Positions 7,481-17,695 of a stretch of 27,972 nucleotides of DNA are shown piece by piece. Position numbers and translations under genes: made by a program. The notes below the pieces were generated by a model. That model was not told the DNA's origin. It saw only the letters and a list, made by a program, of their open reading frames with translations, and made no database searches. Each line of letters begins with the position of its first letter. Positions within the stretch are counted from its first letter, which is position 1. The stretch is from Paulinella micropora (taxonomy: Eukaryota; Cercozoa; Imbricatea; Euglyphida), in contig BJOX01000190.1 of the NCBI GenBank assembly GCA_009731375.1, positions 666,447 to 694,418 on the forward strand. Reading direction: 5' to 3'.

Positions 7481-8215
7481 ATGGCGAGGTCGCGTCTTTC
7501 CAGCCAGAGCTGCCCGGCCTGCTGTACAGACATCGACCACTTTCGCCAGACGGTCGGATTTTTGATTTTCGCGCCCCTCGCCACTATGTTGGCGGTGGAA
7601 ACTCTGGCCAGATTCCATGCCCAGTACATCGACATAAAAAAAACGCAAGTTCCGGGAGAGGCTGTATCTACCCGAATTCAAATAGATTATCCTCGCCTGA
7701 TGGAATTGTACAAAAGCCTTTATTTTCCGATGGGCTGCATTCTCGCCGGCTACGTGCTTGACGTGGAGTGGAGGGAGAGCAGCAGACTCAACGATTTCCT
7801 GATGCTGTTCTTACTGGAGGCGCTTCTTTTTATTTGCTACGGGCTTCTTGCCGGTGTATTCTGGTGCGAGGGAATTCCTATCTATGCCTACGAGATTTGC
7901 AACGGCTTATTCTACGGCGCCGCCACCATCATCTACGCCATTGTCTGGAGCTGGGCGCCACAGTCGCAGCGGTACCAGTACGCGGCGTGCTGCGGGCTGG
8001 CGGGTGTTTTCATCATGGGGCTTGCTTCGCTCGGGCTGCTGCTGCAGGATCATTACCGCCAAGCAAAGTACAGATCCAGGTATGGGTCGCTCGAGCTAAT
8101 GCGAAGAATAAACGTTAGTATTTGGGCCAGAAAATCTGATAATAACATTGACAACTGGCAAGATATTGTAAAACATCTCTTCGAGAGCAGAAAGAACTCG
8201 TCAATGACGATTTGA
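7481..8215 (+). CDS. Multi-pass membrane protein, up to 244 aa, 5' end uncertain
   Basis: ATG at 7481 gives 244 residues with about five hydrophobic segments: residues 26-46 (VGFLIFAPLATMLAVETL), about 82-95, 106-128 (FLMLFLLEALLFICYGLLAGVF), 140-158 (FYGAATIIYAIVWSW) and 168-190 (AACCGLAGVFIMGLASLGLLL). The C-terminus is basic and polar. A different frame has an ATG at 7384 with about 40 plausible residues (MSQFDYFAIENRG...). The true gene may therefore start there and have shifted frame near 7500, through an error, an indel or an intron. No family is recognised. The next membrane gene follows almost directly, so the two may work together in one membrane. Confidence 0.5.
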   Translation: MARSRLSSQSCPACCTDIDHFRQTVGFLIFAPLATMLAVETLARFHAQYIDIKKTQVPGEAVSTRIQIDYPRLMELYKSLYFPMGCILAGYVLDVEWRESSRLNDFLMLFLLEALLFICYGLLAGVFWCEGIPIYAYEICNGLFYGAATIIYAIVWSWAPQSQRYQYAACCGLAGVFIMGLASLGLLLQDHYRQAKYRSRYGSLELMRRINVSIWARKSDNNIDNWQDIVKHLFESRKNSSMTI

Positions 8216-8229
8216 ACAGGACGGTGATA

Positions 8230-8799
8230 ATGGGGGGTTTTGTTCCGCGCACGATGTTTTGGTTGGGTCTCCTTGTGGAGGTGGTAACGTTTGCTGTCAA
8301 AAGCCCGTATTGGGTAGCGATGCTGGCAACCGCCAGCAGTACCTGTCAAACACAGGCCACACCTTTTTTCATCGCCGTTGCAGTGCTTGCGCTGATGGCG
8401 GTGTTTGTGTTATGGTTGGTCCTCGGTTTTCCTGTAAGAAAAATTGTGCTCATGTGTTACGAGAGAAAATCTCGTCGTCATCGCGGCAGGGTATTACCGA
8501 ACAACACTGAGCTATCCTCAGGGGACAGTGCTGAGAAAAAAGAGGCCGAGACAGAAATTGAGAAACTCACACAAAAATATGCATTTTGGCGCGTTCAAGG
8601 CAAGGGGAAGAAAAAGGGCGTCAATGATGTTCAAGACTTCTCCTCCTCAGCCCTGTCGGCCACTGAGTTGAAGAAAGAATTACTGCACAGTCTGCTAGCT
8701 CGGACCACCTCACCTTATGGAATCTTGGCTGTCATGTATCTTCTTGAAAACCGAGAAGCGCATGCAGACGAAATAGCGCAGCTTAAAGCAAAGATTTAA
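8230..8799 (+). CDS. Membrane protein with C-terminal helical domain, 189 aa
   Basis: The first ATG in frame is 8230, 14 bases after the stop of the preceding membrane gene. Residues about 5-30 (FWLGLLVEVVTFAV...WVAMLATA) and 45-70 (FFIAVAVLALMAVFVLWLVLGF) are membrane-spanning. After a basic stretch (YERKSRRHRGR) the rest is soluble: an acidic-basic coiled region, then a C-terminal helix ending in ADEIAQLKAKI that may be a coiled coil. The close spacing suggests joint expression with the upstream gene. No family is recognised. Confidence 0.5.
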   Translation: MGGFVPRTMFWLGLLVEVVTFAVKSPYWVAMLATASSTCQTQATPFFIAVAVLALMAVFVLWLVLGFPVRKIVLMCYERKSRRHRGRVLPNNTELSSGDSAEKKEAETEIEKLTQKYAFWRVQGKGKKKGVNDVQDFSSSALSATELKKELLHSLLARTTSPYGILAVMYLLENREAHADEIAQLKAKI

Positions 8800-8969
8800 G
8801 AGCTAAAACAAAAACGGTAGACACCGGCAGAAACTTCCGCACTGCAACAAAACAAAAAAGAAAAAGGACACAAGACTCGCGCGGCTGTAAAGAGATTTTA
8901 ATTAAAAAAAGAAAGACCCAAGGGCATTTGCGGATTTTTTTTGTTTGAGCTTTTGTGGTGTTTGGCGCC
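8800..8969. terminator. Shared 3' region of convergent genes, AT-rich
   Basis: A 170-base interval between the membrane gene (plus) and gene B (minus). It contains TTTTAATTAAAAAAAG and a T-run at 8935-8941. It probably carries the 3' end signals of both genes; no exact AATAAA is seen. Confidence 0.25.
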
Positions 8970-11019
8970 TTAAAAATCTTCTTCATAAAAAGAATGCCGG
9001 GCCTGGTGATGATTTGACTCGGCGGTGGGTGCCAGGGAGGAGAGATTCGCAAAGTCCTGTGAACGCTCTTCTTCGTACCAAGACGGTCTGTCTAGCCCCC
9101 TGTCCTCAACCGGGGCCGAGGAGGCCCGCACAACCGGGGGTGCGTCGTCATTAGCGTCCGTGCCGGCCCCGGCTCCGGCTCCGGTTTCGGCTGCGGGCGG
9201 GGTGCGCCCGGGGCACCGTATCCAGCAAAAGAAGGCGAGTCGGGGTCGGGGGAGGGGACGGGTCCGCTGTAAGCAGGAGACAGGGGTTCGTGCGCCAGGG
9301 ATGATGTGTGTGTGGTTTGGAGCTGCGCCTGCCCTCCGGCCCTGGGCTCGAGAGTGAAGGGCGGGGCGGGGGGGGTCTGATCGCCCCGCGTGGTAAGTGG
9401 GCTGCAAAGATTGGCGTGGGGTGCGTGCGCAACCCCACGAGCCCGCTGCGCGGCGCGCGCGGGGGGGCGGCTGGGGGGGCGCGGGGTTTGTTCAAGACCG
9501 GCCACGCTCCGCTGTAAGAGCGGTCGGTGTGGTCATAGGGGTAGCCGCCGTCGTCGTCGTGGCTGTCCCAACAGGGAGGGCCGTTGCTGCCGTTGTTGGT
9601 GGTGGCGATGGTGGCAATAGCAGCGGATGTGCTGCTGTTGCCCGTAGTGCGGCGTCTGCGTTGGGCTTTGCGAACGGGTGGCGTGGGCGTGTAGTTGTCT
9701 GCCGCCCTCCCCTCCTCCATTTCCGCCTCCTCCTCCTCCTCCTCCTCTGCTTCCTCGTCGTACAGATCCTGCAAGCCGCCATACCAGGCGTCGTCATAGC
9801 TCTCTCCCTGGTTCGGGAAGTAACTGTCCAGCCTGGTTGGGGCCCGTTCACGGGCGGCCCCCACGGCACGGCCGCGCGGGGTCCTGGCGGAGCTAGTGGG
9901 GTAGGGAGAAGGGCCCGCGGACGCGGGCTTTCTGCGCTTGGCCGGGGGCGGCGCGAATGCGCGCCGTGGTTTGTGGTCCTGCAACACCGAGAGCGGGTTG
10001 GACTGGAAATGCGCGAGGCGCCGGTTTAGGTCTCGCGGCCGGTAGCTGAATTGCAGCGCCACCTCCGGGCGGAGGCAGTCGCGCGCCTGGAGAGCTCCCT
10101 GGCCCAGTGGTTTCGCGTTGCTTTCCTGCATGAGCAGGTCCTTCGCCGTCAGGGAGTAGTTTGTGCACTGGAGCGCGACTATCTTCCCCAGCGTCATTTT
10201 GTTGATGAGGGGGCATTTCATGGCGGGGACGTGGTCCATAAAAGGCGGCATAACCACGGGGAGACGGCCCAGTACGGACGCGTTGGGGGCCATGTCCCCG
10301 CTAGCGGTGGTGCTGATGGTCTTGGCATTGGCGTTGAAGAGAAGGATTTGGCGTCCGTAGAGGCGGGCTAGCTCCTCGGTCCCGCAGCCGACGCGGTGCA
10401 TGCAATGGTCGATCAGGCAGCTGCGTACAGGGGCGGGCGATGATCTTGTGCCCCCGCACGCGCACGTCGCTGGTGCGGAGAAGACGCGTTTCACCGTCGT
10501 AGAGCTCATCAGAGTTATGGGGGTCGTAGAGGCGGCGGGGCCACAGCAAACCGTCTCGCGCCAGCAGTCCCCCCAGCCGACGGTAGCTCCAGACCAGCTG
10601 TTGAGAATCGTGGGACTTGCGGCGTTGGGGCCAGTCTAGCAGGACGCGCGACGGCTGATACAAATCCCGTGCCTCTCGGAGGCAGTTGGCGTGCAGATCC
10701 TGGAAGTAGGCGGCGAGCGTGTCCACCACGGGCGCAAACAGGAGCCAGGCCATTTTGAGCGCCTCCAGCAGGTCCAAGTGGCCGGGAGGAGGGGGTCCGC
10801 CAGGGAGATCCCGCCAGCGGTGCTTGAGATAGTTTCTGTCGAGCCGCGCGCTCGTCTGCCCGTGCTCAAAGGCCAGGCTAGCCAGCCCCAGCGCTTTGAC
10901 CGCCTGGGCGCTGCGCGGGGTAAAGACGGAGTTGTCCAACAGCCTCCAGCGAGCCGCCCAACAAGCCGCCGGCCTTTTCCGCGCCCGGGACTTTCCATGC
11001 TAGCACCAGGGGCGGCATG
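8970..11019 (-). pseudogene. Gene B, main part, 3' of the Copia insertion; unrecognised, frameshifted
   Basis: A chain of minus-strand frames appears to be one gene read in successive frames: one from the Copia junction to about 10950, one from about 10960 to 10430, one from about 10500 to 9480, and a last one ending ...SFYEEDF at 8970. Frame changes lie near 10950, between 10300 and 10510, and near long G runs at about 9360-9480, which suggests indels or sequencing errors. The second part is helical and globular (LDLLEALKMAWLLFAPVVDTL). The third holds VVMPPFMDHVPAMKCPLINK, a basic nuclear-signal-like PPPAKRRKP, then an acidic run of 13 or more Glu near 9740 and Pro/Arg-rich low complexity. 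No family is recognised. Breaks are described only. Confidence 0.45.
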
Positions 11020-11024
11020 CCCGG

Positions 11025-11254
11025 CAGTGATACATTCCTGTATCGTATTAAGTAATTCCTAGTATTAATAGACAGTCCGGTCCGGTAATTAATATTATAG
11101 GCATTAATGATTATGGATATAGGCAATATAGGATATGACTTGAAGTGTTTTATATTTGATTTTGATTATTAAAGAGTAATCAGTTCTCGTAATGTTGGGA
11201 ACATAGAAAGTGTCTGCCATTGTTAGGTGACAGGATAGTATTGATATCTTACTG
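11025..11254 (+). repeat. 5' LTR of the Copia element
   Basis: 230 bases, starting CAGTGATACATTCC and ending GATATCTTACTG. Compared with the 3' LTR there are five substitutions and a 6-base insertion, so identity is about 98%. The ends are CAGT...ACTG rather than the common TG...CA. An inner pair GATACA/TGTATC lies near the start. Confidence 0.9.
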
Positions 11255-11264
11255 GTTTATGAGC
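11253..11264 (+). other. Possible primer-binding site
   Basis: TGGTTTATGAGC matches 9 of 12 bases of TGGTATCAGAGC, the initiator-methionine tRNA complement used by many Copia elements. It overlaps the last two LTR bases. The assignment is weak. Confidence 0.3.
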
Positions 11265-13500
11265 TTTCTTGCGTTGAAGAACGGTCAGAAGGACCAATCT
11301 GCCTTCGGGGGGTCTTCGGTGACGCTGCAGGTGCAGTAAGAGCATCGGTTTTCAGGCAAAGAGGGTACGACGAAGTGGCGGGATGCCCTGCACGAGATTC
11401 GTATTTACTTGGCTGGAAAGAACAGGGAGCAGTTGCTGCTGCCCTGGGACGAGTGCGTGGAGTTCTACGAGGACCGGAAGAAGGCGTATGTGAAGGACGT
11501 CGCTTTGGCTGCAGCTAGGAGGGCTGCTTCTAAGAAGAGTGGCGGGAAAGCACCGAAGCAAGAGCCGGCAGATGAGGAGGACAAGGTAGAGGCGACGGAT
11601 AGCCGTTTGTCGGCGGTTGAGCAGCAGAGTCTGCTCAGGGCACGACAAGAGGCATTCTCGTTCTTGTACCTGTGTCTCTCGGGGGTGGCCAAGACGCTGG
11701 CACGCCCATATGCCGAGGCAATGCCTATGGATCCATCGCGTCTAGTTCAGGCACTCAACGATCGATATGGCAGTACACGACCTGCTAGCTGACCACGCCA
11801 GTGTGGTCCAGTTCACCTTCAAGAAAGGGGACGACTTGCCGGGCCAGCTGACTCAGTTCCTACTGGCAGTCGAAAGGATTAAGAACGGGGGGCATGCGGG
11901 GCCGGACGACCTAACGCAGATTGTTATCTGCTGAAGGCACTGAAGGCGTTTCTCCAGTGGCAGCCCTTCGTGCGGGATATGAAGAAGCTGGCAGCTAAGT
12001 CCAAGGTGAATATGTCGGCCTTTCAACAAGCTTTTGCTGAGGAGAACCGGCATTTGGAGACGTCGTGGGGCTCTGGTCGTCCCGGACCTGGGAAGAGTCA
12101 ACAACCACAGCTGTTAATTGGCTATAACGACGTGTTCACGAAGGAACAGAAGGACAAGATTGCAGCAGCGGTGAGAAAGGCACCGAACGGTGGTGGCCCC
12201 AAGGGGGGTCAGGTCGGCACAAAAGGGAAGAAGGGCAGCTGTTTTGCTTGTGAGAAGGGACCTCACAAATTCTTCGAGTGCCGGAGCCAGTGCAACTATC
12301 TTGGTCAGGCTGCGCACCATGCTCACCTAGGGAAGGATTGCCCGGAGTTAAAGGAGCGATTTGCTGGATTGCTTAAGAAGGTCCAGAGGGAGGGTGTTAC
12401 ACCACTTCCGGGGGCCAAGGGGGGCAAGAAGAAGTTTGGAAAGAATAAGGGGGTCCAGACGGGAACCCTTTCTTTCATGATTGGGGAAACGGGTGAGCCC
12501 GTCATTACCTCTTTCAACCCCTTCAGTAGGGGTCAGCTTCTGATGCTTGCATCTTCGTCGACACGGGCGGGGATGACGGAGGATGAGGCTAGACATGTGC
12601 TAGCTCAACCGGAAATGAGATTTGCGGCGGACCTGGGGGTCGTGGGGGGGCGCTACCAGCGGTGTGCTACGCTTCTTCCGCGAACGGGGGTCCGTTGCCA
12701 GCGTTGCCCCATCTATTTGGAGGCAGTTCGTCGGTATGTGTGCACAAGGCACGCAAACATTCACCGAGGTGACTTGGCGTTGCGGGCCCAAGCTCGGCAG
12801 TTCCTGGCGGAGGCTACGGGGCAGAAGACGGGTTGGGAGGTTCTGCAAAGGGCTATCGACGCGTCTGGCTTGCCTGAGGAAGAGAAGGAGGTTGCGTTGG
12901 GGGAGGGGAAAAGCGTCCTAGAGCAATTGGTTGCTGACGGGTGGACGGTGACTGCGATGCCTCGACGTGGGACAGGGCTGCTTGGGGAGGCGGCGTCTTC
13001 TCAGGTGATGGGCGGTGCGGCTTCATCGTCTTCGTCTGCGCGGGAGGATCCGCTGGGGGCTTCCACGGGCGAGCGACCGGGACCTGCGTCGTCGCCCCCA
13101 ATGCTTGTTGAACGGCCTGCGATGACGGGGGAAGAGAAGTTGCGAGCGTTGGAGGCGTTTCGTGGGGATGACTGCGAGGAAGAGGAGGCCCGGAGTCAAA
13201 ATCTTAACGTTTGGGACGGTGAGCGCTGGGTATCGGTGATCAGGCGAATTACCAACGTGATTTGCGGGGGTCGGCCGGGAGATGCGTTCCACCTCTATAA
13301 TGACGACCCGATTCGTTATTACGATGGCATTATGAACCGGGAGCCTCCGGAGGTACACTGGATACCGGAGTCTGCTACAAGAAGGGATCGGGGGGCTTCG
13401 CGAATTGTTATCGCTGGGGCTGATGTGCATGTGGCGTTGAATCATTACAGCATGTACGAGGCGTTCTACTGGGACAAGGGGAGTCTGTTAATGATGGATG
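11259..13500 (+). pseudogene. Copia gag with zinc-knuckle-like region and linker
   Basis: ATG at 11259 starts MSFLALKNGQK; an in-frame TAA at 11337-11339 interrupts it and the same frame continues HRFSGKEGTTKWRDALHEIR to 11792. The frame then shifts (about 11767 to 11930) and returns. A Cys/His cluster beginning CFACEKGPHKFFEC lies near 12240-12330 and is probably the nucleic-acid-binding knuckle of the capsid protein. The long stretch from about 12480 to 13500 in the same frame is Ser/Gly/Glu-rich and does not match a standard domain. Gag would form the virus-like particle that packages element RNA. Confidence 0.7.
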
Positions 13501-13870
13501 CTGGTGGAGATGTGGGGACCTACGCGAAGCCGAGTCCCTGGGGCGTTGGTCATGTGCCTGAATGGTGCATGGACTGTGCGGCTACAAACCATCATATTCC
13601 GGACGAGGTTGGCCTGGCAATGGGGGTGCGGAAGGGACCTGAGGTCTCTGTTATGGGACTTGGGGAAGTTCAAACCCTTTCCGCCAATGGTGTGGCGTTA
13701 CTTCATGGCACGAATGGCGTTGGAGGTGATTCGTTTCTGAAGTTGGACCCGGCTTACGTGACCCCGACTGTTGAGGTGGGGATTGTGTCGACTGGGCAAC
13801 TGCAACCACGGGGTTACTCTACGCATTGTCAAGGTGAGGGATTCTTTGTGTCTCGAGCAAGCATTGTACC
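13500..13870 (+). pseudogene. Copia aspartic protease region
   Basis: At about 13560-13601 the frame reads EWCMDCAATNHHIPDE, matching the Copia protease pattern W-x-D-S/C-G/A-A-x-x-H. The catalytic Asp is present; the usual Gly is Ala. The flap-like LGEVQTLSANGVALL follows. The enzyme would cut the Gag-Pol polyprotein. The frame changes near 13870. Confidence 0.65.
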
Positions 13871-13875
13871 TGTAT

Positions 13876-15501
13876 TGCCGACGAGGATAAGTTGTTGGTG
13901 GGTACTCTGTCGCCATCTACTCTCAGGTACGTCTTCACGTCTGGAGAGAGGACGGGTGACGTGGGCGAGCATTCGGCAAGGAGTCAGGGCTCTGCGTTGT
14001 GGTCTACGAGACCTGCGACAAAGAGCAAGCCATGCAGAGTGTCTGGAGCGTTCTTGCATGAGGTGTTCGGGCATCGAAAGCAGCGGGCTATGCGTCGGTT
14101 GCTCCGGATTATAAAGGATAAGTGGGACGTTGTTGACCCAGCTATGTGTTCGGGCTCTGGCGGTGGGGGACGTTGTGTGGTGTGTTGCCTAACGCAAACT
14201 ACGTTCAAGCCTACGTATCGGGGGAATCAACTTACGACGATGGGCAAGCCGGGGGAGGGGCTTAGTGGGGATTGCTCGGGCAAATTCCCTAGGCCGGTCT
14301 ATGGGGGGTATCAACACTTCCAATTGTTTGTCGACGACAAATCGCGTTGTAAGTTCCCTTTCCTTCAGAAGACGAAGAAGGCTGAGGTGGGCGTGGGAAA
14401 CCTCAAGGCGGTGCTTGCTTTGTGTGCAACGCATGCTCATCCTACCCGGCAATTTTGATCTGATGGCGAGTGGATTTCCAAGGTGTGTACTGGGCTACTG
14501 CGGGAAAGGGGGATTTTGCCTTTGCGTGGGAGATACGATTCGAACAAGAACGCTGTGGCGGAGACCTGGCTGAAGCAGGTGTTCAGGGTGGCACGTGCAC
14601 TCATGGTGGCACGTTGTGCCCCTTACCAGTTCTTTGGTTATGCTCTGCTTTATGCGACGTACATTCTTAATGCGTTTCCCCACAAGGAGAACGTGTCTAG
14701 CTACGAGGAGTTTTATCGTCGTGAGTTGCCACACATTTCGGCTTGGCATGTCTTTGGGTGCCTGGCCTACAGACATGTGGGGACAAGGAAGGACACTCCT
14801 TTGACGGCTGAGTTGTGCGTGTATTTGGGCCCGGCCGTGGATACATCGTCTTACCTGCTCTGGTCGACGCTGAAGGGAAAGGTGGTGGAGGACAAGCATG
14901 TGGACTTCGCAGATCATCTTGCAGGGTGGCCAACGATCTACCAAAAAGGTTCACAGCAACGGCAACTGGTGACCTCATTTATTACGTCGGACTTGGAACG
15001 GTCCGGAGCGGTCCCGGAGTCGCCTACCTTTTTTGGAGAAGGGGCTTGGAATCTGCTTCGAGCTGTGGAGCAAGCTGGTGATGGAGACGCAGCTCCTTCG
15101 TACGACGATGCTCAGGGTGGGGGTTTTGATGTCTTGGATGCTGTTGGTGCTTCTGGTGCTGGGGACCAGCGGGGTGGTAATTTTTCCGTGGGTCCGACAG
15201 TGGAGGTCTCGACACTGGGTCCGTTGGTCGATGGGTCGGGATTGGTGGGGCAGCAGCCTCGTCGTGTTGCTTTTGCCCCAGCTGCTGACCAAATTGTTTC
15301 TCAACCTCCTGGGCAGTCGGATGGACAGGTCAAGCTGCCTGTGGTTCCGGTGTCTTCGGATTCGTCTTGTTCTGATGGGGGGTGTCGGGATTCAAGGGGA
15401 GTGCCTGTGGAATGGGATGGGGCAGCCGTTAGTCTGTCCAATGTTGTTGAAGGCAAGCGTTCTCGCCGTGCGACGGAGCCAGGGGATGCTAGGTGCTGTT
15501 A
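13876..15501 (+). pseudogene. Copia integrase and C-terminal linker
   Basis: An HHCC-like region (HEVFGHRK ... CVVC, about 14055-14185) precedes the core. The first catalytic Asp is in LSGDCSGKFPRP or, as the following strand, LFVDDKSRCKF (about 14330). The second lies in SDGEWISK at about 14459. The Glu is in NAVAETWLKQ at about 14545. The typical Copia follow-on ISAWHVFGCLAYRHVG and YLGP is present near 14740-14830. One in-frame TGA (14456-14458) sits directly before SDGEW, where Copia elements usually have Arg. The frame is otherwise open to the N gap, ending in a Ser/Gly/Val-rich linker. Confidence 0.8.
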
Positions 15502-15511
15502 NNNNNNNNNN
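15502..15511. other. Assembly gap, 10 N
   Basis: Ten N between the integrase linker and the reverse transcriptase. The frame differs on the two sides, which may only reflect an arbitrary gap length. Confidence 0.95.
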
Positions 15512-17258
15512 TTACTTCATGATGGAGGTGCCCTCTCAGCGGGATTCTCTTTCCCTGGTTAAGACTGGCGATGCTTGTGCTTTCGGAATGGATGTGGTTG
15601 AGCGGCGGCCTATTTTGCTGGTGATTACGGTTCCGGTTCCTGTTAAGGAGGCCAACCAGTCGGAACGGTTTGTGGAGTCCAGATTGAAGGACATCCAGAA
15701 GCACTTCGATTTGGCCGCGTTACGATTGGTTCGTAAGGATGCTGTGCCGAAGGGAACGAAGGTGGTTGGTGTCCGATTTGCGGATTTCGACAAGTACGAG
15801 GATGGGGAGTGCATCGAGCAGAAGTCTCGTGTGGCGGCGAAGGGATGTCAGCAGCGTCCTGGTGTTGATTGTGGTCCTACGTCAATGCCGACCCCGGATG
15901 AGCACGCGTTGCGTTGTTTCTTTGCGATTTCAACTTTGCAGCGTCTGCGACTGCAGAATGGGGATGATGTGTCGGCCTTCCTCAAGGCAAGGCGTGATAA
16001 GCCGGTTTACATCAGGCTTCCTGGTTTGTACAACCCACCGGGTAATACTATGTCTATGAAGCATGGGCTGGAGTCAACGGGTTGAGAGATTCAGCCAACT
16101 TGTATTGGTACGATTGTGTTGATCCCTTTTATGAGTCGATTGGGATGAAGCCCAACCCTTACGACCCCTGTGTGTTCGCGATGGTTGACAACAAAACAAA
16201 GTTGACGGCTATGGCAACGACGCATGTGGACGATTATGTTTTGGCTCCGCCATCGGACGAGTTTTCGGATTGGTTCTGGGGGCGGCTGAGGGCGCGTCAG
16301 GGCACCATTACTGTGAACAAAACTATTTGTGAAATCCTGGGGCGTGAGGTCACGCAATGGGAGGATGACGAAGGGCGTTTTCATACGTTGGTCACCTGCA
16401 GGGAGTACATTCGCAATTTGCGAAAGAAGTATCCGCGCGCAGATGGTAAGGAATGGACTCCGGTTGGTACGCCGTGGCTTGCTACTCGAGGGGAGTCAAA
16501 GCAGTCAGAGCTGAGCAAGTATGAGCCGCCGAAAGTCTGTGGAGACTTGGATTGGTTGAGGGCAGTCTTGTGGGAGATTGTTGGGCCCTTGTCTCGCCTG
16601 TCCGAGTTTCAATCCAAGCGCGACCTGTTCGACTACTGTGCGGCCGAGTGGCTTCTGCGTTACATCCTCGGTCAGGAGGAGCAAGGGCTGCATTATGTTT
16701 CCGATGGGAATAAGAGCGTCATCGCGTTTGAGGATGCTTCGTATGCCTCGGAGTGGGATTATCGGTCGAGGTCGGGGGGCCTGGCCACGCTGGCGGTTGG
16801 TGTCATTGCTTCGTATTCGGAGAGGCGGCGTGTTCCTTCAACCTCGACCAATGAAGCTGAGTCAAGGTGTTTGTCAACGATCATTAATGTGAGTAAGTCT
16901 ATTCACAATTTCTTCAAGGAGGTGCCTGGCATGAGTCGAACGTACTGCTGAAGGGTTTGGCAGAGGCGCCTCCTACGATCTATATTGATAACTCGGCAAC
17001 AGTTTTGGGGGCTAACACTAATATCTTTTCGAGGCGTCAGCGACACTTGGAAGTTAAGTGGCTCATATCAACCATGAGGTGAAGGAGGGAAACGTGAAAG
17101 TATTCCATATTCGTGATGCGGAGAATTCGGCTGACATCAACACGAAGCCGAAGAGTCTTGGTCCGTTCAAGGAGAAGCGTGATGCAATCAGTAACAGTAC
17201 GTTTGTTAAGGGATTAAAGACGGCTGATACCCGTTTCTTCGGTATGAAACCAAAATAA
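15512..17258 (+). pseudogene. Copia reverse transcriptase and RNase H, frameshifted
   Basis: The first frame has VPKGTKVVGVRF, QKSRVAAKGCQQRPGVDC and DDVSAFLKARRDKPVYIRLP, standard Copia reverse transcriptase blocks. The frame shifts near 16040, inside the block that reads YEAWAGVNGLRD in the other frame. It continues with PNPYDPCVF and the active-site motif THVDDYVLA (His replaces the Tyr or Phe often seen before VDD). RNase H follows: FEDASYASEWDYRSRSGG and STNEAESRCLS. The frame shifts again near 16930 (YIDNSATVLGANTN) and 17050 (ENSADINTKP, the usual Copia C-terminal ADxxTK motif). These enzymes would copy element RNA into DNA. Confidence 0.85.
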
Positions 17259-17312
17259 GACTTTTGTACTTGAAGTTTTATTCGGACCTTAACTAGCTGT
17301 TAATATAGGACT

Positions 17313-17322
17313 TAAAGGGGAG
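17313..17322 (+). other. Polypurine tract before the 3' LTR
   Basis: AAAGGGGAG immediately precedes the LTR start CAGTGATAC. It is the expected primer site for plus-strand synthesis. Confidence 0.7.
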
Positions 17323-17546
17323 CAGTGATACATTCCTGTATCGTATTAAGTAATTCCTAGTATTAATAGACAGTCCGGTCAGGTAATTAATATTATAGGC
17401 ATTAAGGATTATGGATATAGGCAATATAGGATATGACTTGAAGTGTTTTATATTTGATTATTAAAGAGTAATCAGTTCTCGTAATATTGGGAACATAGAA
17501 AGTGTCTGCCATTGTTAGGTGACCGGATATTATTGATATCTTACTG
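17323..17546 (+). repeat. 3' LTR of the Copia element
   Basis: 224 bases, CAGTGATAC to TTACTG, with five substitutions against the 5' LTR and lacking a 6-base TTTGAT-type duplication. It is followed by the CCCGG target duplication. Confidence 0.9.
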
Positions 17547-17695
17547 CCCGGGAGGACCAGCTCGAGCGTCGTGATCCCCCTCTCCCCGACCGGGGCCTGA
17601 AGCCCGTAGCCATGGGGCAGAGACGACGCCTGAGCAGCCCCCGCAGGCGACCGCTGCCGGTGCAGTTCCGGTTCCTCGTCGTAACAGCAAATCAT
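17547..17695 (-). pseudogene. Gene B, N-terminal piece, cut by the Copia element
   Basis: ATG at 17695 starts MICCYDEEPEL and the frame runs into the Copia target site. The same reading frame continues at 11019 on the other side of the element, so the insertion interrupts a coding frame. The start codon directly abuts the TAG that ends gene A (17698-17696). Product unrecognised. Confidence 0.5.

Larger units (their letters stand above)
11025..17546 (+). mobile_element. Ty1/copia-type LTR retrotransposon, full length but decayed
   Basis: Two LTRs (11025-11254 and 17323-17546) bracket gag, protease, integrase, reverse transcriptase and RNase H in Copia order, with integrase before reverse transcriptase. 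The 5-base target duplication is CCCGG (11020-11024 and 17547-17551); two more bases also match, so the exact edge is uncertain by 1-2 bases. The reading frames contain at least six frame changes, two in-frame stops and one N gap. This copy cannot encode all its proteins as written. It sits within gene B of the GC-rich block, on the opposite strand. Confidence 0.92.

Noticed and set aside
6820-7761. Long open frames across the N run
   Set aside because: The frames are open only because N codons hide stops; both strands show it.
9397-10029. Plus-strand 210-residue frame and others opposite gene B
   Set aside because: GC-rich DNA keeps many frames open; these lack motifs and are Gly/Arg/Val-rich shadows of the minus-strand frames.
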